Assembly: GCF_003515065.1 (NCBI RefSeq)
Contig: NZ_QXGH01000028.1
Location: 1 to 64,000, forward strand
From: Nocardioides immobilis
Lineage (GTDB): Bacteria; Actinomycetota; Actinomycetes; Propionibacteriales; Nocardioidaceae
Reading direction: 5' to 3'
DNA length: 64,000 nucleotides
Under the pieces are notes generated by a model. It ran no database searches, was not told the origin of the DNA, and was given only the letters and a program-made list of their open reading frames with translations. The position numbers and the translations under genes are program-made. Every line of letters begins with the position of its first letter. The first letter of the stretch is position 1. Below are positions 43,049 through 51,422 of the stretch, piece after piece.

Positions 43049-44268
43049 GAGACCGGCTCCTTCGGGACGTCGTGCTTCTTCAGCTCCTGGAGGGCGATGC
43101 TGCGGAGGTGGACCTCGGTGGGGCCGTCCGCGACCTGCAGGGCACGGGTGATCGAGAAGAGCCGCGCGAGGACGGTGTCGTCACTGACGCCCGCTGCGCC
43201 CCAGGTCTGGACGGCCCGGTTGACGACGTTGTGGGCGACCTCCATCGCGGCCACCTTGATCGCCGCGGCCTCGGTGCGGGCGGCCGCGTTGCCGCGGGTG
43301 TCCATCAGCCAGGCGGCCTTGAACGTGTAGAGCCGGATCTGGTCGATCTCCATCCGGCTGCGGCCGATCCACTCGCGCACGACGCCCTGGTCGGCGAGCG
43401 GGCCGCCGAAGGCCTCGCGGGAGCGGGCCCGCTGGCACATCAGCTCCAGGGCCCGCTCGGCCATGCCGATCGCGCGCATCGCGTAGTGCATGCGGCCGGG
43501 ACCGAGCCGACCCTGCGCGATCGCGAAGCCGCCGCCCTCCTCCCCCAGGACGTTGTCCACCGGCACCCGGACGTCGGTGAAGGTGACCTCACCATGGCCG
43601 AGCCGGTCGCGGTAGCCGAACATCGGCAGGTCTCGCACGACCTCCACGCCGGCGGCGTCGGCCGGGACCAGGACCATGCTCTGCTGGCGGTAGGTGGGCG
43701 CCGTCGGGTCGGACTTGCCCATGAAGATGATCAGCTTGCAGTCCGGGTCGAGGATGCCGGAGGTGTACCACTTGCGGCCGTTGAGGACGTACTCGTCTCC
43801 GTCGCGCCGGATCGTGGACCTGATGTTGCGGGCGTCGGAGCTCGCGACCTCCGGCTCGGTCATCGCGAAGGCCGAGCGGATCTCGCAGTCCAGCAGCGGG
43901 TCCAGCCACTCCTTCTGCTGCTGCTCGGTCCCGTACATGGCCAGGATCTCCATGTTGCCGGTGTCCGGCGCCGAGCAGTTGATCGCCTCGTTGCCGATGA
44001 TCGAGCGACCGACGATCTCGGCGAGCGGCGCGTACTCGAGGTTGGACAGCCCGGCGCCGCGGTCGCCGTGCGTCATGAAGAGGTTCCACAGACCCTGCTC
44101 ACGGGCGATCCGCTGGAGGTCGCGCATGACCTGCGGCTGCTCGTGCGGGTTGCTGTTGGCGGCGACCTGCGCATCGAAGACCGCCTCGGCGGGATAGACG
44201 TGCTCCGCCATGAAGGTCTCGAGCCGGGCCGCCAGCTCGGCGGTTCGGTCGGAGAATTCGTAGTCCAC
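43045..44268 (-). CDS. Acyl-CoA dehydrogenase, ACAD11-like
   Basis: A 407-residue acyl-CoA dehydrogenase. FAMTEPEVASSDARNI is the flavin loop, and RDGDEYVLNGRKWYTSG follows. It lies 48 bp after an APH-fold kinase gene, the arrangement of LvaA/LvaC and ACAD10/11. It is a good candidate to process a 4-phospho-acyl-CoA. It is coupled to the next SDR gene (GTGA). Confidence 0.92.
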   Translation of the reverse strand: MDYEFSDRTAELAARLETFMAEHVYPAEAVFDAQVAANSNPHEQPQVMRDLQRIAREQGLWNLFMTHGDRGAGLSNLEYAPLAEIVGRSIIGNEAINCSAPDTGNMEILAMYGTEQQQKEWLDPLLDCEIRSAFAMTEPEVASSDARNIRSTIRRDGDEYVLNGRKWYTSGILDPDCKLIIFMGKSDPTAPTYRQQSMVLVPADAAGVEVVRDLPMFGYRDRLGHGEVTFTDVRVPVDNVLGEEGGGFAIAQGRLGPGRMHYAMRAIGMAERALELMCQRARSREAFGGPLADQGVVREWIGRSRMEIDQIRLYTFKAAWLMDTRGNAAARTEAAAIKVAAMEVAHNVVNRAVQTWGAAGVSDDTVLARLFSITRALQVADGPTEVHLRSIALQELKKHDVPKEPVS

Positions 44269-44316
44269 GAAGGTTGCCTCTCGTGCGCGTCGTTGCGGGT
44301 GGGTGGCGGACCGGGC

Positions 44317-45303
44317 TCAGCCGAGCCGCTCGGTGCCGGTCTGGATCAGCCGTTCGATCGTGGCGGGCAGCCGTTCCTGGTCCGGGTCGTGGTGCCTGCC
44401 CTCGCGGTGCCGACGGAGGTTGTGGCCCATGATCGCGGCCATCTTGAAGCGGCCGAGCGCGTCGAACCAGGTCAGGTCGCGCAGCACCGGGCCGCCGTCG
44501 GCGTACCTCTCGACGAGCTCGACGGCGTCGGGGAGACCGGGGACCTCCCTGCCCACGCCCGGGAAGTTGGCGCCGTCGGCGAAGACGAGGAACCAGCCGA
44601 GCTCGACCCGCGGGTCGCCCGGGCTCCAGATCTCCCAGTCGATCAGCGCGGCCGGCTCCGAGCCGACGGAGATGAGGTTGCCGAGCCGGTAGTCCCCGTG
44701 AACGAGCACCGGGTCGACGGCCGCCGGGACCGAGGACGCCAGCAGCTTCTCCAACCGTTCGGATCCGGGGACGAGCTCGACCGGGACCGCGCCCATCGTG
44801 CGTCGCCACCTGGCCAGCTCGTCCGCCGGGGTGAGCGGCTCACCGTCGATCGGGAGCGCGGACAGCGGTACGGCGTGCAGGCGGGGGAGGATCTCGGCCG
44901 CGCGACGCATCCGCGCGGCGGCCAGTGCCGGCTCCACCTGGGGATCGTCGAGCACCGGCTCGAGGGACTCGCCCGCGACCAGCTCCATCGCGAACCAGGC
45001 CGGCTCGACGTCGTCGGTCGCCCTGATCGCCGGCACCGGGACGCCGGAGCCGGCGAGCGCGGACATGATCCGCGCCTGGCGCAGCATGTCGTGCCGGCCG
45101 ATCGACCGCTGCCCCGGCGGCACCGCCTTGACGACGAACCACTGGTCGCCGAGCGCGATCTTGTAGGTCAGCCCGGAGTGACCCCCGAGCAGCGGCTCGA
45201 GCGCGGTCGGCTCGCCGCGGTGACCGGCAGCGGACAGGACGTCGACGACCCGTTGCTCGAGTGCGGTGCCGGTGCCGCTCGTGGCGTGGATGTCGGTGGT
45301 CAT
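44317..45303 (-). CDS. APH-fold kinase of the acyl-CoA dehydrogenase-linked type (LvaA-like)
   Basis: A 328-residue kinase-fold protein with catalytic loop VHGDYRLGNLI and metal site LIDWEIWSPGDP. It is flanked by two acyl-CoA dehydrogenases and overlaps the upstream one (ATGA, start 45303). By family precedent it phosphorylates the 4-hydroxyl of an acyl-CoA so that a dehydrogenase can eliminate it. It is the second kinase of this type in the window (see 28656). Antibiotic resistance is unlikely given the context. Confidence 0.88.
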   Translation of the reverse strand: MTTDIHATSGTGTALEQRVVDVLSAAGHRGEPTALEPLLGGHSGLTYKIALGDQWFVVKAVPPGQRSIGRHDMLRQARIMSALAGSGVPVPAIRATDDVEPAWFAMELVAGESLEPVLDDPQVEPALAAARMRRAAEILPRLHAVPLSALPIDGEPLTPADELARWRRTMGAVPVELVPGSERLEKLLASSVPAAVDPVLVHGDYRLGNLISVGSEPAALIDWEIWSPGDPRVELGWFLVFADGANFPGVGREVPGLPDAVELVERYADGGPVLRDLTWFDALGRFKMAAIMGHNLRRHREGRHHDPDQERLPATIERLIQTGTERLG

Positions 45304-46505
45304 CGTGGCTCCCTCGGCAGGCCGAGCACCCGCTCCGCGAGGATGTTGTGCTGGATCTCGTCGGTGCCGCCGGCGATCCGGTAGCCCGGGGCACCGAGCA
45401 CGTGCTCGACCCACGCCCAGGTCCCCCACCGGTCGCTCTGGACGGTGAGCTCGGGACCGAGCAGCATCCGCGCCACCTCGGACGTCCGCGCCATGGTGTC
45501 GGTGGCGAGCAGCTTGCCGACGGAGGCCTCCGGGCCGGGGTCGTCGCCGGCGACGACGGCCGCGGCGACCCGCATGCCGGTCAGCCGCTGGACGTAGCTC
45601 CTGGTCACCAGGTCGGCGACCTTGTCGCGCTCGAGCTCGGTGAGGGGTCGGCCCAGGTTGCGGGCGAGCTCGACGGCCTGGTCGGCGTTCTCGAGCCCGA
45701 GGTTGCCGGAGTCCAATCGCTCGGACGCGAGCACGGTGAGCGCGACCTTCCAGCCCTGGCCCTCCGGGCCGAGCCGGAAGCTGTCGTCGAGAGCGACGTC
45801 CTCGAGGTAGACCTCGTTGAAGGACGCACCGCCGGTCATCTGGCGGATCGGGCGCACGGTCACACCGGGCGCGTCCATCGGGACGATGAAGGCGGTGAGG
45901 CCGGCGTGCTTGGCGCTGGGATCGGTCCTGGTCACGGCCAGGCCGTAGTCGGCGACCGGAGCGCCGGACGTCCAGACCTTGTGGCCGTTGAGGATCCAGC
46001 CGTCGCCGTCCCGCACCGCGCGGGTGCGGACCGCCGCGAGGTCGGAGCCGGCCTCGGTCTCTGAGAAGAGCTGGCAGGCGATGAGGTCGGTGCGCAGCAT
46101 CGCGCGGACGTACGTCGCGCGCTGCTCCTCACTCCCCCACTGCGCGATGGTGGGCGCGATCAGCTGCTGGGTCACCGGGAACATCTCGGTGCGCTTGGGC
46201 ACGTCGTACTCGCCCTCGACCCGCCGGAAGGCCAGGAGGTACGACGGCGGCAGGTCGCGGCCGCCGTACTCCTCCGGCCAGGTGATGGCACCGAAGCCGG
46301 CGTCGAACTTGGCCTGTTCGTAGGTGCGGACCCGGTCGGTCTCGTCGCGCTCCTGCTCGGCGGTCCAGTTCTCGAAGACGGCGACCGAGTCGGAGCCCTC
46401 GCCCCAGGCTCGTCGGGTGCGCGGCTCGGCGACACCGTCGAGCCAGGCGCGAGCGTCGGCGACGAAGGTGTCGAGGTCGGGGCTCGTCATGTCAGGACTG
46501 GTCAT
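45300..46505 (-). CDS. Acyl-CoA dehydrogenase
   Basis: A 401-residue acyl-CoA dehydrogenase: FSETEAGSDLAAVRTRAV loop, DGWILNGHKVWTSGA, C-terminal GTDEIQHNILAERVLGLPR. The ATG at 46505 begins one base after the thiolase-like stop. The first ten residues are a perfect five-residue duplication (MTSPDMTSPD), which may be a recent 15-bp slippage; a start at the second Met is possible. Confidence 0.92.
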   Translation of the reverse strand: MTSPDMTSPDLDTFVADARAWLDGVAEPRTRRAWGEGSDSVAVFENWTAEQERDETDRVRTYEQAKFDAGFGAITWPEEYGGRDLPPSYLLAFRRVEGEYDVPKRTEMFPVTQQLIAPTIAQWGSEEQRATYVRAMLRTDLIACQLFSETEAGSDLAAVRTRAVRDGDGWILNGHKVWTSGAPVADYGLAVTRTDPSAKHAGLTAFIVPMDAPGVTVRPIRQMTGGASFNEVYLEDVALDDSFRLGPEGQGWKVALTVLASERLDSGNLGLENADQAVELARNLGRPLTELERDKVADLVTRSYVQRLTGMRVAAAVVAGDDPGPEASVGKLLATDTMARTSEVARMLLGPELTVQSDRWGTWAWVEHVLGAPGYRIAGGTDEIQHNILAERVLGLPREPR

Positions 46506-46506
46506 G

Positions 46507-47658
46507 TCAGACCCCCAGGACTGTGCAGGCGCTGATGCCCGGCGCACCGTAGACGTGGGTGAAGCCCAGCCGCGGAGAGCCGGGGACCTGACGGTCGCCG
46601 GCCTCGCCGCGCAGCTGCGTGACGATCTCGTGGACCTGCCGGAGCCCGGAAGCGCCGATCGGCTCGCCGTTGGCGATGCAGCCGCCGTCGGTGTTCACCG
46701 GGAGCCGGCCAGAGATCTCGGTCTCGCCGGCTGCGATCCACTTCTCCTGCTCACCGTGCTCGCAGAACCCGCACTCGGCCAGGTGCATGATCTCCGCGCC
46801 GCTCTCGGTGTCTTGGAGCTGCGCGACGTCGATGTCGTCGGGCCCGACGCCGGCCTGCTCGAAGGCGGCCCGGGACGCGTCGGTGCTGACGCTCGGCGGG
46901 ATGCCGTCGCCCTGGATCGAGGGACTGAAGACCTCGAACGAGCCGAACGCCCGGGTCCGCGGCGCGACGGCGAGCAGCTTGACCGCCCGCGCCCCGAGCC
47001 GCTTCGCGGCGGCCGGGCTCGCGACGACGATCGCCGCGCCACCCTCACCGGGCGAGCAGAACATGTACTGCGTGAGCGGGTCGTTGACCATCGCCGCTCC
47101 GGTGATCTGCTCCTCGCTCATCGGCTCCTGGCGCCAGGCGTTCGGGTTGAGCGACCCGTTGCGGTAGGCCTTGGCGGCGACCTTGGCGAGCGCGCTCTCG
47201 TCGATGCCGTGCTCGCGGAGGTAGCGCGCGATCTTCACGGCGAAGAACTGTGTGGTGACCATGAGCCCGGCCTCGCCGTACCCGGTCGGGAGTCCCCAGT
47301 CCTCAGGACGGGGGTCGAACGCTCCCCGCGGGTGCTTGTCGAACCCGACGGCGAGCGCGATCTCGGCAGCGCCGGAGCGGACTGCGTTGACGGCGCCGAC
47401 GAGGGCACTGCCCCCGGTCGCGCAGCCGTTCTTGACGTTGGTGAAGGGGATGCCGGTGAGGCCGAGCTCGGCGACCAGCGTGTCGGCGAGACCGGCACCG
47501 TCGCTGCCGCCGAAGGCGACCTGGACGTCCGGCCAGGCGATGCCTGCGTCGGCCAGTGCGGCGTGGATCGCCTGCACCGCCAGCTGCCGCCCGGTGACGC
47601 CCGGCTGACGCCCGAACCGCGACAGGCCGGCGCCGATGATCGAGACATCGAGGCTCAT
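46507..47658 (-). CDS. Thiolase-like/lipid-transfer family enzyme (possible Ltp2-type aldolase)
   Basis: A 383-residue thiolase-fold protein. The N-terminal Cys79 is kept (VKNGCATGG). In the C-terminal active-site motif the catalytic GHP of thiolases is GEP (GGCIANGEPIGASG), and no CxG motif is seen at the end. It is coupled by ATGA to a DUF35 gene. In steroid side-chain degradation the Ltp2-ChsH2 pair of thiolase-like and DUF35 proteins does a retro-aldol cleavage. That role is suggested here, with an ordinary thiolysis less likely. Confidence 0.87.
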   Translation of the reverse strand: MSLDVSIIGAGLSRFGRQPGVTGRQLAVQAIHAALADAGIAWPDVQVAFGGSDGAGLADTLVAELGLTGIPFTNVKNGCATGGSALVGAVNAVRSGAAEIALAVGFDKHPRGAFDPRPEDWGLPTGYGEAGLMVTTQFFAVKIARYLREHGIDESALAKVAAKAYRNGSLNPNAWRQEPMSEEQITGAAMVNDPLTQYMFCSPGEGGAAIVVASPAAAKRLGARAVKLLAVAPRTRAFGSFEVFSPSIQGDGIPPSVSTDASRAAFEQAGVGPDDIDVAQLQDTESGAEIMHLAECGFCEHGEQEKWIAAGETEISGRLPVNTDGGCIANGEPIGASGLRQVHEIVTQLRGEAGDRQVPGSPRLGFTHVYGAPGISACTVLGV

Positions 47659-48059
47659 CGGGGACCGACCTCCTCGGCTGCCGATCGGCTGCTGAGCCAG
47701 GCCTCGGTCGCGAACCGCGGCACCGGCTCGGTGGCCACGAGGGTCACCCGGGCGTCCGCGAGCTCGGCGGGCTCGTCGACCGTGGTGGCCTCGAGGACCG
47801 CCTCGACCTTGACGCCGTCGGGGAGCTCGACGTACCCCACGGCGAAGGGCGTGAAGCCCTCCGCCGGGGGCACGTACGGAGGCGACTTGGGTGCGAAGCG
47901 CTGGACCGTGTGGGCCCAGACCGTGCCCCACCTCGCCAGCTCGACGGACGCCAGGTCGGAACTGCCGCACCGCTGGCACCCCGCCGCGGCGGGATAGGCG
48001 ACGTTGCCGCACGAGGAGCAACGGCTCCCCGTCAGCGGCAGGACCGACTCGACCGTCAT
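47655..48059 (-). CDS. DUF35/OB-fold zinc-ribbon protein
   Basis: A 134-residue protein with an N-terminal zinc ribbon (Cys14, Cys17, Cys28, Cys31) and a C-terminal OB fold that can bind acyl-CoA. Such proteins are partners of thiolase-like or hydratase enzymes; ChsH2 contains one. ATG 48059 starts just after the enoyl-CoA hydratase stop, and its stop overlaps the thiolase-like start (ATGA), so a stable complex with that enzyme is likely. Confidence 0.92.
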   Translation of the reverse strand: MTVESVLPLTGSRCSSCGNVAYPAAAGCQRCGSSDLASVELARWGTVWAHTVQRFAPKSPPYVPPAEGFTPFAVGYVELPDGVKVEAVLEATTVDEPAELADARVTLVATEPVPRFATEAWLSSRSAAEEVGPR

Positions 48060-48061
48060 CG

Positions 48062-48850
48062 TCAGCGACCGACCCACTTGGGCTCGCGCTTCTGCAGGAA
48101 TGCCTGGACGCCCTCGCGGCCGTCCTCGGACTGCAGCGCGTTGCCGACGGCGAGGTGCTCCATGATCATGAGCGAGCGGACGTCTGCGTCGAGACCCTGG
48201 TTGATCGCCATCTTGGTCAGTCGCATCATGTAAGGGCTCTTGTCCGTCAGCGTCGCGACGAACTCCTCCACCCGCTTGTCGAGCTCCTCGGCCGGCGCGG
48301 AGTCGTTGATCAGGTCGAAGTCCTTCGCCTCCTGGCCCGAGAGGAGCTTGCCGGTCAGCATCAGCTCCTTCGTCTTGCGCAGGCCGATCATGCGGGGCAG
48401 GCGGTAGATCGGGCCCGCGCCGCCGAACAGGGCGCGGCGGATGTGGAAGTCGCCGATCTGGGCGTCGTCCGAGGCGATGGCGAAGTCGCAGGAGATCATC
48501 AGCTCGAAGCCGCCGGCGGTGACGAACCCCTCGAGGACCGCGACCGAGGGCGTGTTCATCGAGTAGAGGCGGTCGCAGACCTCGGCGGAGAGCACGGCGA
48601 CGTCCATCGCCATGGTCGAGCCGATGTAGTCCGACAGCAGCTCGTCGAGGTCGAAGCCGGAGCAGAACTGGTTCTGCACCCCGCGCAGGACGAGCACCTT
48701 GAGGTCGGGGTCGGCGTCGACCTCCTTGATGATCTCGTCGAGGCGGTGCAGGAGCTCGACGGTCACCGCATTCTTCTTGTGCGGGCGGTTGAGCCACACC
48801 CGGGCGACGTCGCCGTCCTTCTCGAGGAGGACGTGATCGGTGTGCACCAT
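48062..48850 (-). CDS. Enoyl-CoA hydratase/isomerase family protein
   Basis: A 262-residue crotonase-fold protein. QFCSGFDLDEL and VTAGGFELMISCD form the oxyanion hole, with the Glu of GGFELM retained. The second catalytic Glu position is altered (DFHIRRALFGGAG), so it could be an isomerase or a hydratase with another base. First gene of the 12-gene operon, with operator I1 18 bp before its start. Confidence 0.92.
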   Translation of the reverse strand: MVHTDHVLLEKDGDVARVWLNRPHKKNAVTVELLHRLDEIIKEVDADPDLKVLVLRGVQNQFCSGFDLDELLSDYIGSTMAMDVAVLSAEVCDRLYSMNTPSVAVLEGFVTAGGFELMISCDFAIASDDAQIGDFHIRRALFGGAGPIYRLPRMIGLRKTKELMLTGKLLSGQEAKDFDLINDSAPAEELDKRVEEFVATLTDKSPYMMRLTKMAINQGLDADVRSLMIMEHLAVGNALQSEDGREGVQAFLQKREPKWVGR

Positions 48851-48868
48851 GAGGGAAAGTCCTTTCAG

Positions 48869-48887
48869 AACCGAACTGGATTCAGTT
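48869..48887. promoter_or_regulatory. Regulon operator I1 (12-gene operon)
   Basis: AACCGAA-CTGGA-TTCAGTT lies 18 bp before the first gene of the operon. Its first base is 21 bp from that of I2. Confidence 0.78.
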
Positions 48888-48889
48888 TA

Positions 48890-48908
48890 GTTTGAACTGA
48901 GTTCAGTC
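48890..48908. promoter_or_regulatory. Regulon operator I2 (12-gene operon)
   Basis: GTTTGAA-CTGAG-TTCAGTC contains the palindrome TGAACTGAGTTCA. Same 21-bp phasing with I1 as H2 with H3. Confidence 0.8.
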
Positions 48909-48930
48909 GCCTGTCAAGCGATGCCGGCAA

Positions 48931-49731
48931 TCACGAGACCGTGAACCGCCCGCCGTTGCTCAACAGGACGGCCCCGACGACGTTGGACGCTCCGGATGAG
49001 GCGAGGTAGCAGATGTTGTCCGCGAGCTCCTCCGCGCTGGCGTAGCCGAGAGCGCCGGTCGCCTCCATCGCCGCCCGGACCGACGGTGGCGTGCGGCCGG
49101 CCATCGGGGTGTCGACCGGACCGGGAGCCACGGTGTTGACCCGGATCCCGAAACCGACCGCCTCCTTCGCGACCGACTGGGAGAGGGCGTGCACCGCCGC
49201 TTTGGACGCGGCGTAGTGCGGATAGCCGACCAGCGTGTCGAAGGAGGCCGACGAGCCGACGGTGACGATCGCGCCGCTCCCCTGCGGGCGCATCGCCCGC
49301 ACCGCAGCGCGCAGGACATGGAAGGTCCCGTCGAGGTTGACCGAGATCACCCGGCGCCAGGCCTCGTCGGTCAGCCGCGACGTGACGTCGACCGGCCGGC
49401 CCGACTCCCCCGCCTCACGGATCCACGCCTTGGCCTGCGGATCGTCGACGCCGGCCGCGTGCACGACGACGTCCAGCGACCCGGCCCCGCGCACCACGGC
49501 GTCCACCAGGCCGTCGACCGCTGCGGCGTCGGTGACGTCGACGGTGTGGGCGACGGCACCGACCGACGCCGCGACGCTCGAGGCGTTGGCGGCGACCACG
49601 TCGGCGACGTGCACGGCCGCCCCCTCGGCAGCGAGCCGGCGGACGACGGCAGCCCCGATGCCGGAGCCGCCGCCCGTGACGAGGGCGGTGCATCCGGTGA
49701 ACCGGCCGGTCCCGGTCGCGTTGTCGTTCAT
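48931..49731 (-). CDS. Short-chain dehydrogenase/reductase
   Basis: A 266-residue SDR: VTGGGSGIGAA, HAAG in place of NNAG, Tyr-Lys in YAASKAA, and an insertion of about 20 residues (AKAWIREAGESGRPVD) after the fourth strand. It overlaps the MFS transporter stop (ATGA) and is in the operon starting at operator J. It probably acts on a hydroxyl/keto group of the substrate. Confidence 0.9.
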   Translation of the reverse strand: MNDNATGTGRFTGCTALVTGGGSGIGAAVVRRLAAEGAAVHVADVVAANASSVAASVGAVAHTVDVTDAAAVDGLVDAVVRGAGSLDVVVHAAGVDDPQAKAWIREAGESGRPVDVTSRLTDEAWRRVISVNLDGTFHVLRAAVRAMRPQGSGAIVTVGSSASFDTLVGYPHYAASKAAVHALSQSVAKEAVGFGIRVNTVAPGPVDTPMAGRTPPSVRAAMEATGALGYASAEELADNICYLASSGASNVVGAVLLSNGGRFTVS

Positions 49732-51353
49732 GTGTTGCCTCCTCGGCGCCGGCGCTCCGCCGGCTCAGTGGTGGACGGACCCGGCCGCACCGGCGTGAGC
49801 GCGGGTCCGGCGGACCTGGTCGTCAGCGCCTGCACGACGTGGCGCAGCCGTTGTTCGGGAACAGTGAGCCGCGAGGTCTCCTGCTCGAGCAGGAGGCTGC
49901 GGTCACGGACGCGGTAGCTCTCGATGAACGTGCAGGGGCGGGCCGGGTCGGGCTCGAGCAACCAGGACCGCGCACCCAGCCGCAACCGGGACAGGCGCAG
50001 GTCGGCCATCGCATCCCGGAAGGTGTCGTGATGGGTAGCGGCGACGTCGTACTCGAAGCGGACGACGAGCTCACCCTCGGCGGCCTCGCGGACCAGCTCG
50101 GCGATCGCCGCGTCGGGCGTCGCCGGCACCGGCTCGATCCCGACGCTGGTCCGCAGCCCGGTGCTGACGAGCACGGCGGCGTAGCCGACGAGGAGGGCCG
50201 CAGCGAGGCCCAGGGCGCGCTGGACGCCGACGACGTCGGCCACGGCACCCCACGCGAGCGCACCGACGGCCTGGGTCCCTTGGAAGAGCATGAGCAGGAA
50301 CGCGACCACCCGCGGCCGGACCCAGTCCGGGAGGGCCTGGTGGGCGAGCATCATCCAGGTGCTCTGGACGACGACCCAGGAGATGCCGCCGAGCACGAGG
50401 AACGGCGCCAGCAGCCACAGCTCGCCGAGCAGCGCGAGGGCCGCGAGGTTGATCGCATAGCCGGCGGAGAACGTGGCCACGAGGAGATGAGCGCTCACCC
50501 GCGCCCGCAGCCGCCCGAGGGTCACCGCGGCCGCGACCGATCCGGCGCCGATGAGTGCCATCGTGACGCCGAACCCGGATCCGCCGAGGTGCAGCCGCTC
50601 GTGGACGACCAGGGAGACGAGCGCCCACAGGGCACTCGAGGGCAGGCCGAACATCACCAGGCGCACGAGCAGCCCGGTGGTCCACGGCGAATGGCGGACG
50701 AACCGCAGCGCCCCGCCGATCGCCGTCACGATCGACTCCGACCGGCACGGGCGGGCGGGCGTCGTACGGCCGAGGAAGAGGAGCAGCACCGAGCAGACGC
50801 CGAACATGACGGCGACGGTGCCGAACAACGCGGCTGGGAGGCCGAGCCCGAGGACGGTGCCGGCGACCAGCGGACCGACCGCGCGCGCCATGTTGAAGAC
50901 CGCGCCGTCGAGCAGGACCGCGGACGGCAGGACTTCCCGGTCGACGATCTCCGGCAGCAGCGACTGCCATGCGACTCCGACGACGACGAGCGCCGCGCCC
51001 ACGACGACGATCGTGGCCAGGAGCGGCAGAGCTGCGTCGGTCCCGGAGAGAACGAGGAGCGCAGCAGCGGCGGCGGCGAGTCCCGCGACAGCGGCCGCGC
51101 GAGCGATCAGCATCTCTCGTACGGCGTGGCTCACGATCACGCCGACGGGGAGCGAGAGGACGATGAACGGGACGGCGACAGCCGTCGGCGCGAGCGCCAC
51201 GACCGTCGCCGACTCCCCGCGCTCCGTCAGGATCCACTGGACCGCGACGACGTGCACCCACACCGCGGTCGCGTTCACGAGCTGCACGGAGAGCAGCAGC
51301 CGGAAGACCCGCACGCGGAGGGCGGAGCGCGGTCCGCCCGGGGCCTCGGTCAT
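49728..51353 (-). CDS. MFS_3-type transporter with C-terminal antibiotic-monooxygenase-like domain
   Basis: A 541-residue transporter with about twelve membrane helices over residues 15-400 and a soluble C-terminal part of about 110 residues (VRFEYDVAATHHDTFRDAM onward) resembling a dimeric ABM-type ferredoxin-like fold. The MFS_3/EntS group usually exports compounds. ATG 51353 is preceded by AAGGGAG. It is the first gene of the unit with the 48931 SDR, from operator J. It might expel toxic intermediates of the pathway. Confidence 0.88.
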   Translation of the reverse strand: MTEAPGGPRSALRVRVFRLLLSVQLVNATAVWVHVVAVQWILTERGESATVVALAPTAVAVPFIVLSLPVGVIVSHAVREMLIARAAAVAGLAAAAAALLVLSGTDAALPLLATIVVVGAALVVVGVAWQSLLPEIVDREVLPSAVLLDGAVFNMARAVGPLVAGTVLGLGLPAALFGTVAVMFGVCSVLLLFLGRTTPARPCRSESIVTAIGGALRFVRHSPWTTGLLVRLVMFGLPSSALWALVSLVVHERLHLGGSGFGVTMALIGAGSVAAAVTLGRLRARVSAHLLVATFSAGYAINLAALALLGELWLLAPFLVLGGISWVVVQSTWMMLAHQALPDWVRPRVVAFLLMLFQGTQAVGALAWGAVADVVGVQRALGLAAALLVGYAAVLVSTGLRTSVGIEPVPATPDAAIAELVREAAEGELVVRFEYDVAATHHDTFRDAMADLRLSRLRLGARSWLLEPDPARPCTFIESYRVRDRSLLLEQETSRLTVPEQRLRHVVQALTTRSAGPALTPVRPGPSTTEPAERRRRGGNT

Positions 51354-51368
51354 GCCAGCACTCCCTTG

Positions 51369-51387
51369 AACTGAAGTAAGTTTAGTT
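51369..51387. promoter_or_regulatory. Regulon operator J (MFS / flavin dehydrogenase)
   Basis: AACTGAA-GTAAG-TTTAGTT lies in the 69-bp divergent space between the MFS transporter and the FAD dehydrogenase. Confidence 0.75.
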
Positions 51388-51422
51388 TAGGGTAACTGAC
51401 GTCACAGAGAAAGGAAGCCGAG

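Noticed and set aside
44317..45303. Aminoglycoside resistance gene
   Set aside because: The kinase fold is shared, but the position between acyl-CoA dehydrogenases argues for acyl-CoA kinase function.
43000..45384. Plus-strand frame opposite the dehydrogenase/kinase genes
   Set aside because: Shadow of the minus-strand genes; no recognisable motifs.
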